Below, one piece after another: positions 18,938 to 28,505 of a stretch of DNA of 64,000 nucleotides. Origin of the DNA: Bacilli bacterium (GTDB lineage Bacteria > Bacillota_I > Bacilli_A > RF39 > UBA660); NCBI GenBank assembly GCA_028694645.1, contig JAQVKM010000003.1:65297-129296 (forward strand). The letters are read 5' to 3'. The stretch's first letter is position 1, and each line of letters begins with the position of its first letter. A program made the translations under genes and the position numbers. Under the pieces are notes generated by a model. It searched no databases, was not told the origin of the DNA, and saw only the letters and a program-made list of their open reading frames with translations.

Positions 18938-19619
18938 GATTATAAGTTCCTTTCTCAAAATCTTTTAATATTCTTCCAGCATCTAATAAAACAACTCTTT
19001 TTTTCATTTTATTTACTATTTCAGTATCATGAGTAACCATTAATATAGTTGTTCCCATTTTATTAATTTCTTCTAATACATTCATTATTTCCATACTTGT
19101 TATTTCATCTAAATTTCCTGTTGGTTCATCACATATTAGTAATTTTGGACCATTTACAATACTTCTTGCAATAGCTACTCTTTGTTGTTCTCCACCAGAT
19201 AATTGTGTTGGATAACTACTAGCTTTATGTTTTAATCCTACTAATTCTAAAGCTTTTAAAACCTTTGTATGAATTTCATCCCTAGGTAATCCTAAAACAT
19301 CTAGTGCAAAAGCAACATTTTCATACACAGTTGATTTATTAAGCAATTTAAAGTCTTGAAAAACAACGCCTATTTTTCTTCTTATTTTATATACTTTACT
19401 ATTTCTTAATTTAGCCACATCAATACCACCAACATTTATCTTTCCACTTGTTGGTTTTTCCTCACGATATATCATTTTAATTAAGGTTGATTTTCCACAC
19501 CCTGTTGCTCCAATTATAAAAACGAAATCTCCTTTTTCAAAATTGATACTTAAATCATGAATAGCTGTTACACCTGTTTTGTATTGTTTTTTTACATTAG
19601 TCATTCTAATTATATCCAT
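18912..19619 (-). CDS. ftsE: Cell division ATP-binding protein FtsE
   Basis: 235 residues. ABC ATPase with Walker A GATGCGKST, Q-loop VFQDFKLL, signature LSGGEQQRVAIARS, Walker B LLICDEPTGNLD and the switch His in VTHDTE. It overlaps the start of ftsX. The order prfB, (yitT), ftsE, ftsX is the familiar Firmicutes arrangement with a yitT insertion. Confidence 0.95.
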   Translation of the reverse strand: MDIIRMTNVKKQYKTGVTAIHDLSINFEKGDFVFIIGATGCGKSTLIKMIYREEKPTSGKINVGGIDVAKLRNSKVYKIRRKIGVVFQDFKLLNKSTVYENVAFALDVLGLPRDEIHTKVLKALELVGLKHKASSYPTQLSGGEQQRVAIARSIVNGPKLLICDEPTGNLDEITSMEIMNVLEEINKMGTTILMVTHDTEIVNKMKKRVVLLDAGRILKDFEKGTYNHEVVKNIK

Positions 19620-19622
19620 AAT

Positions 19623-20531
19623 TTACCTCCTTACACTTCCACCAGATACTTCATAAGCATCAGTTACTAAGAAAAATGCATTTGGATCTATAGCTAAAAT
19701 TCCTTCTTTAGCTAAAAAATAATCTTTTGTTGGAACAATACACATAATCATTTTTTGAAAATTTCCTGTGTATCCACCTCTAGCTTCTAATACTGTAATA
19801 CCATGAGATAAGTGTTGCATAACAAATCTCTTAACTTCTGTTTCATGTTCAGTTACAATATAAAAAGCTTTACATTCAGATATTCCAAGTATTACTTTAT
19901 CAGTTATTATGCTTATTATATATAACACTATTATAGCATACATTACATTTTCAAAAGCAAATAATTTATTTGTTAGAAAAAAACCAGATCCTAATACTAT
20001 TAGTCCGTCTGACATTAACATTGATTTTCCTATTGAAACTTTTGCATATTTAGCTACTATCTGATTGACAATATCTGTTCCACCCGTTGAAAATCCTGAT
20101 TTAAAATTAATTCCGGCTCCAAGCCCAGCTATTAAAGCTCCAAAAATAACAATTAATAACATATTGTCAATATCCATATGCATATAAGAATCAACATTAG
20201 ATGTTAATTTAACACATATTGGGAAAATAATTGATCCAGCTATCGAGCCTTTTGTTTTCTCCCAACCTAGTGTAAAATAACTAATAATCAATAATATTAT
20301 TGATGATATTAATATAAAAATAGATGGGTCTAAATTAAATAATTTGTTTGTTATTATTGAAATTCCAGATACACCACCATAAACAATATCTCGTGGTAGA
20401 AAAAATAAGTTAAAAGCTAAAGCAAGTAAAAAGCATCCAATAAATAAAGATAAATATCTCTTTGGTAAATTCTTTTTTTCTATTTTTGCTATTAAATCAT
20501 CTATTATTTTATCTCTTCTTTTAAAAAACAT
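19623..20531 (-). CDS. YitT family membrane protein (DUF161/DUF2179)
   Basis: 302 residues. Five to six membrane segments in the first ~200 residues (FFLPRDIVYGGVSGISIITNK, GLGAGINFKSGFSTGGTDIVNQIVAKY), then a soluble C-terminal domain (ITVLEARGGYTGNFQKMIMCIV). That is the standard YitT layout. Function in the family is unresolved. It lies 3 bases from ftsE and from prfB, consistent with one operon. Confidence 0.9.
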   Translation of the reverse strand: MFFKRRDKIIDDLIAKIEKKNLPKRYLSLFIGCFLLALAFNLFFLPRDIVYGGVSGISIITNKLFNLDPSIFILISSIILLIISYFTLGWEKTKGSIAGSIIFPICVKLTSNVDSYMHMDIDNMLLIVIFGALIAGLGAGINFKSGFSTGGTDIVNQIVAKYAKVSIGKSMLMSDGLIVLGSGFFLTNKLFAFENVMYAIIVLYIISIITDKVILGISECKAFYIVTEHETEVKRFVMQHLSHGITVLEARGGYTGNFQKMIMCIVPTKDYFLAKEGILAIDPNAFFLVTDAYEVSGGSVRR

Positions 20532-20534
20532 AAT

Positions 20535-21636
20535 TTAGCTCCTTTTCAAATTATCATTGATAAATAAATCTATATCACCATCTAAGACTTTTGCAACATT
20601 ACTTGTTTCAGTATTTGTTCTATGATCTTTTACCATCGAATATGGATGCATAACATAACTTCTTATTTGTGATCCAAAATTTACATCCATAGTATCTCCT
20701 TTAATATTTTTAAGTTCTTGTTCTCTTTTTTGAAGTTCTAAATTAAATAATTTGTTTTTTAAAACTTCCATGGCTTTTTCTTTGTTTTTAATTTGTGATC
20801 TTTCATTTTGACAAGTAACTACTGTTTTAGTTGGAATATGAGTTATTCTAACAGCTGAATCAGTTGTGTTTACTCCTTGTCCACCATTTCCACTTGATCT
20901 ATAAACATCTATTCTTAAATCATTTGAATTTATTTCTATATCAATATTATCATTATCAAATAGTGGCATTACATCTACTGAAGCAAATGAAGTATGTCTT
21001 CTTGAATTAGAATCAAAAGGAGATATTCTTACTAAACGATGAACACCTTTTTCATTTTTTAAATATCCATAAGCATTTATTCCTTTTATCATTATAGAAG
21101 CTGATTTTATTCCTGCTTCATCACCATCTTGAATATCTATTACTTCTAATTTGTAATTTTTGCTATTACACCATCTTTCATACATGCGATATAGCATTAA
21201 AGCCCAATCACAAGCTTCTGTTCCACCAGCTCCAGAATGCAGTTCTAATATGGCTCCCATTTTATCGTGTGGCTTATTTAATAACATTGATATTTCTAAT
21301 TGTTCATATTGTTTTATAATATTAATTAAATCATTTTCTATATCTTTTTTTATTTCATTGTCATTTTCTTCATGTTTTAGCATTCCTAATATTTCAATAT
21401 TAGATTCTATTTTATTTTTAACTGAATTTACATCGTCTATACTTTTTCTTAACATATTAGCTTCGGATATAATTTTTTCACTATATTTTTTATCATCCCA
21501 AAAATTTGGTTTAGTCATTATTTCTTCTAATTGTTTTATTTTGATTTGTGTTTCTTCAGGTTCAAAGTAACCTCCATAATTGGTTAACTTTGGTATTATA
21601 ATCATTGTATATATTTAATAATTCATTTATTTCCAT
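20535..21636 (-). CDS. prfB: Peptide chain release factor 2, expressed by +1 programmed frameshift
   Basis: The zero-frame start is the ATG at 21636 (AGGAGGATAATCA upstream), reading MEINELLNIYNDYNTKVNQL... for 24 codons to CTT TGA at 21562-21567. Shifting +1 there joins the long frame (EPEETQIKIKQ...) to give about 366 residues. A GGAGGT sits 3 bases before the CTTTGA, as in the classical site, although the base after UGA is A rather than C. The body has the GGQ loop ([18 protein letters not shown]) and the RF2 SPF stop-codon motif (ISPFDSNSRRHTSF). UGA-dependent frameshifting autoregulates RF2 and shows UGA is a stop here. Confidence 0.95.
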
Positions 21637-21702
21637 TGATTATCCTCCTATACTTTATACATTATAACATTTTTTTAATGATTTTACTATTACTTATATA
21701 TA

Positions 21703-21726
21703 AAAAATAACCATATGGTTATTTAT
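21703..21726 (-). terminator. Terminator of the 21723-22640 gene
   Basis: Leftward palindrome AAATAACCATATGGTTATTT followed by T-rich sequence, overlapping the stop codon. Confidence 0.65.
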
Positions 21727-22640
21727 TTTACATTCAAATATTTATTAAATTTTTTTACAATTTCATCAAAAGTATTGTTTTTTATTAGTTCATAGCTTTC
21801 ACTTGTTAAATTAGTTATTCTATTATTAAATATTTTTTTAATTTTTAGTATTAATTCTTTATTATCTTTAAAAAAATAACAGTTTTTATTATCTAATAAA
21901 AAGTTATCAAAATATCTACTTTCTTTTATTAATAATTGTTTTTTTAATAATAATATTGTATATAAATATTTAATATCTAAATTAATATCTTCATAATTAA
22001 TTACTAATTCGCTTATTTTACATAAATCACTATATATATTTAAATCATAATATTTAATATATATTACATTATTTGGCAAATTATTTAAATTTTCAATATC
22101 CTTTTTTTTCATTAAATATGATGGTTTATATCCAATATAAATAAAATCATATTTAGGATATAGGTAACATAATAGATATAAATCTTTAATATGTTGATAA
22201 TTTATATCTATTAGTAATATTTTTTTTCTTTTATTTAATTTATATTTATTATAAATATTTTTGCTAATCTTTACATCTGGTAATATATGTTCAATAGTCA
22301 CTGTGTTTTTGTTAAAATTTTTATTTATCATTTCTTTTATATAGTTATTACTTGTTATTATTTGAAAACATTTATTAAAAAAGTTATTTAAATTATTTTT
22401 ATAAATATTGTTTTTTTTATTTTTGGAATTATAATTTAAATATATTTTATTTTCAATTAAATAAGTAATAAATATTATTTTTTTTTCATAACTTAATTCA
22501 ATTGTTTTTTTAGATATTTCAGCTAATAAAATATAATCATAATTATCTTTTAAATTAGTTGTATATTTTATACTTGTATGATCTAAATAATTAATTATTT
22601 TAGAAAGTAAATCTTTATTTTCTATATAAATTAGTAACAT
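21723..22640 (-). CDS. Glycosyltransferase-like protein (low confidence)
   Basis: 305 residues from the ATG at 22640 (MLLIYIENKD), chosen for AGGTGATATAT upstream. Very Asn/Lys/Ile-rich. The middle has the look of a GT-B fold: FQIITSNNYIKEMI, KKILLIDINYQHIKDLYLL, PKYDFIYIGYKPSYLM and a late ESRYFDNFLLDNKNCYFF resembling the 'E...(d)n..lidg.nG.l' of GT4 enzymes. Catalytic motifs are not clear. It starts 39 bases after the U32 gene and may be co-transcribed with it. Confidence 0.4.
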   Translation of the reverse strand: MLLIYIENKDLLSKIINYLDHTSIKYTTNLKDNYDYILLAEISKKTIELSYEKKIIFITYLIENKIYLNYNSKNKKNNIYKNNLNNFFNKCFQIITSNNYIKEMINKNFNKNTVTIEHILPDVKISKNIYNKYKLNKRKKILLIDINYQHIKDLYLLCYLYPKYDFIYIGYKPSYLMKKKDIENLNNLPNNVIYIKYYDLNIYSDLCKISELVINYEDINLDIKYLYTILLLKKQLLIKESRYFDNFLLDNKNCYFFKDNKELILKIKKIFNNRITNLTSESYELIKNNTFDEIVKKFNKYLNVK

Positions 22641-22679
22641 ATATATCACCTAATAATATCATTGTCTTATCATATTATT

Positions 22680-24866
22680 TTATACTAACAATTTATAATC
22701 TTCTTTATTATCAATATGAATTCTTAAAGTATTTATTCCCATATCAAAATAATTTTGGTAATTTTCGATAGTTATTTTTTTATGAAAATATATAGTCATA
22801 AATTCTTCATTTTCTATTATTTTAAATTTATTATTAAAATCATCAGATAAATAATTGTTATCATTTTTGACATTATAAAAATCTAATAATCTAAATTTAG
22901 ATATCATAACTTCTGGTTTGGATGAAACAATTAATTCTAAATTAGGTGTTTCATTATATCTTTTTTTATAATTATCAATAATTTTTTTTATTTGATATTC
23001 ATTTAATTCATATGATAAAGTTATTCTTTTAACATTTAAACTATGGAGTAAAGCTACAGTATATGAATTAACAACATTAAATGAAAAGTCACTAATTATA
23101 TTTTTGTATTTATTAATTGAGCCTATTTCACCTATTAAAACTTCATTATCATATTCTTTATATTTATTAATTACTCTTGGTAGTTTTAAAATTTTTTTAG
23201 AGTCATTTATTTTAAAATATAAATCTTCATTTAAATATATGTTTTTTATTTTGTTATTTATTTCATAATTATTAACATCATCAATTAATATATTATATCC
23301 TGTTTCTTCATCAAAAGATTTTAAATCTATAAAATAATCTTTTTTTATAAATTCAATTTTATAAAGTCTTTTTTTTGTTATTAAATCAATCATTTTTCTT
23401 TTTAATTCATTTAAAGTATTTATTCTAATAAAAATATCATTATCCATTTTAATTTCTATATTTTCTAAAATATATGGTGTATTACCTAGTTTACTTATTT
23501 TTTCTTTTATTGCTTCTTCATCTATTGGAGCTTTTAAACTTTGTTCTATTATTTCATCGCTATATATTTCTATAGTGTTATTATTATCATTTACAATTAG
23601 TTTTATTTGTTGATTTTTATAACATTCAATATATACATCCAATTTTACTTTTCTTTGGTGATTATTTATTAATCTATTTATTTCATCAATTATTTTTTTG
23701 TCTGTTGTTTTAACTACTTTATCACCTATTTCTACTTTTTTATCTAATTTAATTGTTATTATTTCATTTTTATAGGCTTTTTCTTTTTTTACATTATCAA
23801 TAATTATATTTTGTAATGTTAATCCTACATCTTCTTTACTAATTATTCTAATTCCATCTAATCTATTTATTTCATCTGTTAATTTAATTTTAACTAAATT
23901 ATTTTTATTTTCAATAACTGTTCCTATTTCAATTCCCATATGATTTGGTCTATAGTTATTTACATATGATTTATTATTCTCATTAAATAAAAAACCTTTG
24001 GTATATTTTCGATTAAATAAAGTTGATAATTTTTTTAATTCTTTTTCATCAATTTTAATTTGTTTATTTTCATAATATGAGTCAATAGCTTGTCTATATA
24101 AACTTATCACTTGATAAACATATTCTGGTCTTTTCATTCTTCCTTCAATTTTTAAACTATCAATTCCTATATCAAGTAATTTATCTATATTTTCAAGTGT
24201 ATTTAAATCTTTGGTACTTAATAAGTAATTATTGTCATTTATTTTTTGATTATTACTAATTAAATCATATTTCATACGACAAGGTTGAGAACAGGTTCCT
24301 CTATTTCCACTTCTTTTTCCTATTAAACTAGACATAAGACATTGTCCTGAATAACATATGCATAATGCTCCATGAACAAATACTTCTAATTCTATATTAC
24401 AATTTTCTTTGATATTTTTAATTGTCTCTATATTTGTTTCACGAGCTAAAACAACTCTTGAAATATTTAATTTTTGAGCTAATAAAACTCCTTCTAAATT
24501 ATGAATATGCATTTGTGTTGATGCATGAATTTCTAAATTTGGAAATGTTTTTCTAACTAAATCTATCATTCCTAAATCTTGCATAATAACAGCATCAACA
24601 TTATTCTTATGTAAAAATTCTATATATTCCATAAAAGCTTTTACTTCAGCTTCATATATTATTGTATTAACTGTAACATATACTTTTACTGCATATATAT
24701 GTGCATAATTTATAGCATTAATTAGCTGTTCATTATCAAAATTATTTGCATAACTTCTTGCACCAAAAAAGGTTCCCCCTAAATAAACAGCATCTGCACC
24801 TGCTTCTATAGCTGCATATAAACTTTCTAAATTACCTACTGGGGCTAGTAGTTCTGGTTTCTTCAT
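22680..24866 (-). CDS. U32 family protein (RlhA/TrhP-like RNA hydroxylation)
   Basis: 728 residues from the ATG at 24866; AGGTGA is 5 bases upstream, and the two earlier in-frame starts overlap it. N-terminal U32 domain: PELLAPVGNLESLYAAIEAGADAVYLGG, EVFVHGALCICYSGQC, GNRGTCSQPCR (Cys cluster for iron binding) and STKDLNTLENI. The ~400-residue C-terminal extension is as in RlhA-type members, which hydroxylate 23S rRNA; related TrhP acts on tRNA. Called a peptidase historically. The target RNA here is inferred only. Confidence 0.85.
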   Translation of the reverse strand: MKKPELLAPVGNLESLYAAIEAGADAVYLGGTFFGARSYANNFDNEQLINAINYAHIYAVKVYVTVNTIIYEAEVKAFMEYIEFLHKNNVDAVIMQDLGMIDLVRKTFPNLEIHASTQMHIHNLEGVLLAQKLNISRVVLARETNIETIKNIKENCNIELEVFVHGALCICYSGQCLMSSLIGKRSGNRGTCSQPCRMKYDLISNNQKINDNNYLLSTKDLNTLENIDKLLDIGIDSLKIEGRMKRPEYVYQVISLYRQAIDSYYENKQIKIDEKELKKLSTLFNRKYTKGFLFNENNKSYVNNYRPNHMGIEIGTVIENKNNLVKIKLTDEINRLDGIRIISKEDVGLTLQNIIIDNVKKEKAYKNEIITIKLDKKVEIGDKVVKTTDKKIIDEINRLINNHQRKVKLDVYIECYKNQQIKLIVNDNNNTIEIYSDEIIEQSLKAPIDEEAIKEKISKLGNTPYILENIEIKMDNDIFIRINTLNELKRKMIDLITKKRLYKIEFIKKDYFIDLKSFDEETGYNILIDDVNNYEINNKIKNIYLNEDLYFKINDSKKILKLPRVINKYKEYDNEVLIGEIGSINKYKNIISDFSFNVVNSYTVALLHSLNVKRITLSYELNEYQIKKIIDNYKKRYNETPNLELIVSSKPEVMISKFRLLDFYNVKNDNNYLSDDFNNKFKIIENEEFMTIYFHKKITIENYQNYFDMGINTLRIHIDNKEDYKLLV

Positions 24867-24902
24867 TTTCATCACCTTTTATTATAATAACACAATTTAT
24901 AA

Positions 24903-24930
24903 ATTAAAAAAACATGAGATAGCATCTCAT
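24903..24930 (-). terminator. Terminator of the six-gene pilin cluster
   Basis: Leftward ATGAGAT GCT ATCTCAT hairpin followed by G and seven T, 25 bases past the last pilin stop. Confidence 0.85.
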
Positions 24931-24954
24931 ATTTAAAATTATTTTGATTTTTTA

Positions 24955-25944
24955 TTAATACCACAATATAGCTTGGCATTTATTTGGTTCTCCTAATGCT
25001 CCATCACCAGGGCTAGAAACAAATTTAACATCTATAACATCACCTTGTACTGCTTCAAATGTAAAATATCCAGGAGCTGTTGCTGTAGAATACAAGTTAT
25101 CAACGCAATTATAAGTTGCCACAACAACTCCATTTTTATATACTCTTATAGAAAGATATGCTCTATTTCCTTCTCCACCTTGTCCTATAAGACATTTAAC
25201 AAGTACATTTTTTTTCATTATTATGCTTTCTCCACTTTTTGTAACTAAGTTTGAATCATAATCAATAACAGGCATTTGTACTGAAGAATTTAATGTTATT
25301 CCACCATAGTAATAAAAATTACCTAAAAATCCACTATTGCCATCTAAATTTGGAATTGTTCCAGTGATTAATTCTCCATTGACAACTGCTGTTTTACCAG
25401 ACATAATATCTGATGCGGTTGCATTACCTAAAGATTTTAAATTATTAATCTCATCTGTTAAATCATCCACTTGTGCTTGTAAATCATCTACTAATTCTTG
25501 ACTTACTAAATTAACACTTAAATATGTATTTGTTGCCTCATCATATGAACATGTTCCTGTTCCTGTTGTTACTTTTGTATTATTTATATTCTTAATGGCA
25601 TAGTATTTTTCATTTTGAATACATATTGCTGTTTTTCCATCTTTATATATTCTTACACTTCCAGTTCCTTTAAAGTCCCCTTTATATGTTAATTTGATAT
25701 TATCACTAGTTTCTCCATCATGTGTTTCATCAAATAAGAAAGCTTTATTTTCTCCTATATCATTTAAGTTCTTAGCATAATATAATGTTGCACTTTCTAA
25801 CAGTCCATTTGCTGTAGCTCCAAGTGCACCTTTTTTTACCTTTTCTACTATTCCTAATATCATTGGTACTGATATTAATGCTATTAGAGCTAGTATTACT
25901 ATTACAGCTAGTAATTCTATTAATGTAAACCCTTTTCTATTCAT
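24955..25944 (-). CDS. Type IV prepilin-like protein A (last of cluster)
   Basis: 329 residues, leader MNRKGFTLIELLAVIVIL. Residues 1 to ~160 are almost identical to the first pilin of the cluster (30108-31013), including ATLYYAKNLNDIGENKAF and VTTGTGTCSYDEATNTYL. After a short coiled coil (LQAQVDDLTDEINNLKSL) the sequence departs: SGKTAVVNGELITGTIP, then a beta-rich C-terminus (GGITLNSSVQMPVIDYD, YLSIRVYKNGVVVATYN, FVSSPGDGALGEPNKC). It is a paralog with a swapped tail. Confidence 0.88.
   Translation of the reverse strand: MNRKGFTLIELLAVIVILALIALISVPMILGIVEKVKKGALGATANGLLESATLYYAKNLNDIGENKAFLFDETHDGETSDNIKLTYKGDFKGTGSVRIYKDGKTAICIQNEKYYAIKNINNTKVTTGTGTCSYDEATNTYLSVNLVSQELVDDLQAQVDDLTDEINNLKSLGNATASDIMSGKTAVVNGELITGTIPNLDGNSGFLGNFYYYGGITLNSSVQMPVIDYDSNLVTKSGESIIMKKNVLVKCLIGQGGEGNRAYLSIRVYKNGVVVATYNCVDNLYSTATAPGYFTFEAVQGDVIDVKFVSSPGDGALGEPNKCQAILWY
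25460..25932 (-). repeat. 5' block of pilin A, near-identical to 30532-31004
   Basis: Direct repeat pair A/A'. A few synonymous changes and one Ala/Val change were seen by eye over about 470 bases. Similarity ends in the coiled-coil segment. Confidence 0.85.
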
Positions 25945-26100
25945 CTACTTTACTCCTATCTTTATTATATTTATTAACTATATAATATCATATAATTAAT
26001 GCTTATTTCACTTTTTTATTTAATATATTATTAAATTAATAAATAGTAATATTTTGCATAAAAAATATAAAGTTTATAAAAATGTTTACTAATCAATAAA

Positions 26101-27000
26101 TCAATACCCAATAGCATAATAATGAAGGGGATTTAAACTTGCATTATAGCCAGTAAATTCAAATCCTGTATCTGTAATAAAAAAGCCAGTAAATGATGTG
26201 TATCTTGCATTTGTATAATATTGATACATTTGGCTTCCATCTTTGTATTCATAATGAATGCTATTTCCATTTGAAGAAACATCTCCATAATTGCTAACAA
26301 ATATATATTTGGGTTTAAATCCACATGTTACTATTTGTTTAGATGTTGTATTTCCTATTAGACTTCCTTCATTAAATTTCAAATTATTAAAATAATTAAT
26401 GGTAGTTTCTCCTTCTTTATAATAGCCATAATTTCCTTCCGCATCTGTTCCAAATTTTATTCCATTTAAATCATTTGTTATATTTGTTATATCTTCTGTA
26501 TTTGTTATTACTTGTGCATTCATTGTATCTATTTGATTTTGTAATATTTCTATATCTTCACTTGTTACATTTGTGTCTACTGTTGTTTCTCCATCTATTG
26601 ATGTTGTACAGTCTTTTTGTAATAATGTTATTTTTGTTTCATTTATTGATTTTATTGCACAATAATCTCCACTTATTATTCTTATACTTATTTTTCCTTG
26701 TTCATTTATTGTTATTTGTGATCCACTATCTGGTATGAATCCTTTATATGGTAACTTATTTTCTTCTGCATACATTCCTTTTTTTGTTTCATCTGTTACA
26801 AAGGTTGTTGTATTTATTTCACTTATATGTTGTGTATAATATAAATTTGCTGCTTCTATTAGTCCATATGCACTATCTTCTAGTGCTCCTATTTTTGCTT
26901 TATCTATAACACGTGTTATCATTGGCATTGTTATTACTGCAATTATTGCTAATATTACTATTACTGCTAGTAACTCAATAAGCGTAAATCCTTTTTTCAT
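26101..27000 (-). CDS. Type IV prepilin-like protein B
   Basis: 299 residues from the ATG at 27000, which follows AGGAGGACATTT and starts the leader MKKGFTLIELLAVIVIL; the upstream frame would displace the leader. Residues 1-200 match the pilin at 29139-30092 exactly apart from the leader codons. A helical Asn/Thr/Ile heptad region (ILQNQIDTMNAQVITNTEDI) ends at GIKFGTDAEGNYGYYKEGETT. From there the C-terminus is unique (CGFKPKYIFVSNYGDVSS, FTGFFITDTGFEFTGY), a compact beta-rich domain of the type found in phage receptor and surface proteins. Confidence 0.88.
   Translation of the reverse strand: MKKGFTLIELLAVIVILAIIAVITMPMITRVIDKAKIGALEDSAYGLIEAANLYYTQHISEINTTTFVTDETKKGMYAEENKLPYKGFIPDSGSQITINEQGKISIRIISGDYCAIKSINETKITLLQKDCTTSIDGETTVDTNVTSEDIEILQNQIDTMNAQVITNTEDITNITNDLNGIKFGTDAEGNYGYYKEGETTINYFNNLKFNEGSLIGNTTSKQIVTCGFKPKYIFVSNYGDVSSNGNSIHYEYKDGSQMYQYYTNARYTSFTGFFITDTGFEFTGYNASLNPLHYYAIGY
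26402..26951 (-). repeat. 550-bp block identical to 29494-30043
   Basis: Offset 3092. By eye I saw no difference between 26402-26951 and 29494-30043. It stops inside the leader codons on one side and at codon ETT on the other. Confidence 0.88.
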
Positions 27001-27029
27001 AAATGTCCTCCTAACATACAATATATTTA

Positions 27030-28487
27030 TTAATATACTAAATAAACTTGATAGTTCACACTCCAACTTCTTTGAGTATTATATCCTTCTCTTTGATCTA
27101 TCCAGTTATATGCCCATCTTACTGGAACAGTATATATTCCTGTTGTAGCATTATAAGTAGGTGTTATTGGAGAAGATCCTGCACTTGTATTATATTCAAC
27201 ATAAGTTTGTGGTGAATAAGTTGAATAATCTAGTGCTACTAAAAAGAAATTATTAACTGTAAAATTTTGATATCCTGGGTAACTTGAAACATTAAATGTT
27301 CTAACTCCACCAGTATTTCCAGTACCTAAAGACACTTTTTGAAATGAACTTACAGCTAAAGTTCCTGTTACTTTTGTTCCATTAACATATGCTGTTTTAC
27401 CATTAGCTATATCTCCAGATGTAGCTGTTGCATCTGATGTATATGTTCCATTTATTCCAGTAATTGATTGACCTACTGCAATTTTGGAAGCAGATATTCC
27501 TAATGAACTTTGTAAAGACGAAAATGGTATTTTAACTTGTGCATTATTACTATGACTAGAATATTGTGTTAACCAAGCCCCAGCTGGAAAATAAACATTT
27601 AAAGTACTATTTGTCAAATCATAACCTAAATCAGTTGTTGTTTGAGTTGCATTATTAACCATACTACCAGTTACTGTTGAACCTTTAACAACTGCCGTTT
27701 TACCTATTAATATATCGGAAGCTGATGCTGATCCTATTGATTTTAAAGTATTCAATTGCGTTGTTACTGTATTTAATGATGATTGAACACTTATAATTTG
27801 GGCATTTAAAGCTGAAATTTGAGTATCATATGCTTCTTGTTGTGTTACTAATTGGCCTTCATAATCTTGTATTAATTGATTTTTTTGATTATTTAATTGA
27901 GCTAATTGCGTCTCATATGCTTCTTGCTGTGTTGTTAGTTGCCCTTCATAATCACTTGTTGTTTGAGACAATTGGATTTTTAAGTCGCTTATTTCTGTTT
28001 CATATTTTTCTTTCATCTGACTTATTTCTGCTTCATATTTTTCTTTAAATTCAGAATATGATCCTAAAAAAGCTATTTCATCTACTTTGTATTGATCACT
28101 AGTATAATCACAGTTTCCTATGCTTACAGTTACATTTTCTTCATCTGCTAATTTAATTGCCGCATATTTTCCTGTTTCTAAACATATAGATATTTCGCCT
28201 TCATTATATATTTTGACTCTTCCACTATCTATTTGCCCTTTAAATTTTAATTTATTATTTTCACTATTACATCCTGTACTATCACATATAAATTCTTCTA
28301 CAATATCAACACTATTTTCTGAAAAATACAAATCCGCGGTTTCTCTTAATCCATATACAGAATTTTCTATTGATTTTATTTTTGCATTTTCTATTACTTT
28401 AAGTAACATTGGAGCTGTAACTAAAGATATAACAGCTAGTATTACTATTACAGCAAGTAGTTCTATTAATGTAAATCCTTTTTTCAT
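27030..28487 (-). CDS. Type IV prepilin-like protein C with long coiled coil
   Basis: 485 residues, leader MKKGFTLIELLAVIVIL. After the pilin helix and a Cys-containing globular segment (FICDSTGCNSE, SIGNCDY), residues ~150-250 form a long coiled coil. Within it is a 29-residue internal repeat, DYEGQLTTQQEAYETQ / DYEGQLVTQQEAYDTQ. Then come two KTA(V/Y)V(K/N)G(S/T)xVTG elements (~residues 265 and 365) and a beta-rich tail ending SWSVNYQVYLVY. The coiled coil would hold the tip domain away from the membrane or fibre. Starts 18 bases after gene D. Confidence 0.87.
   Translation of the reverse strand: MKKGFTLIELLAVIVILAVISLVTAPMLLKVIENAKIKSIENSVYGLRETADLYFSENSVDIVEEFICDSTGCNSENNKLKFKGQIDSGRVKIYNEGEISICLETGKYAAIKLADEENVTVSIGNCDYTSDQYKVDEIAFLGSYSEFKEKYEAEISQMKEKYETEISDLKIQLSQTTSDYEGQLTTQQEAYETQLAQLNNQKNQLIQDYEGQLVTQQEAYDTQISALNAQIISVQSSLNTVTTQLNTLKSIGSASASDILIGKTAVVKGSTVTGSMVNNATQTTTDLGYDLTNSTLNVYFPAGAWLTQYSSHSNNAQVKIPFSSLQSSLGISASKIAVGQSITGINGTYTSDATATSGDIANGKTAYVNGTKVTGTLAVSSFQKVSLGTGNTGGVRTFNVSSYPGYQNFTVNNFFLVALDYSTYSPQTYVEYNTSAGSSPITPTYNATTGIYTVPVRWAYNWIDQREGYNTQRSWSVNYQVYLVY
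27825..27953 (-). repeat. Two tandem 87-bp coiled-coil repeats in pilin C
   Basis: Units begin near 27825 and 27912, with imperfect nucleotide identity, preserving the 29-codon period. Confidence 0.7.
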
Positions 28488-28505
28488 ATAATTCTCCTTT
28501 TTTCA

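Noticed and set aside
25945-26100. Remnant pilin or insertion sequence in the widest gap of the pilin cluster
   Set aside because: No frame, inverted repeats or leader sequence; only AT-rich spacer, possibly with an internal promoter.
26475-26738. Leu/Tyr-rich rightward frame, with an identical copy at 29567-29830
   Set aside because: Antisense shadows of pilins B and B'. Their identity only reflects the 550-bp duplicated block.
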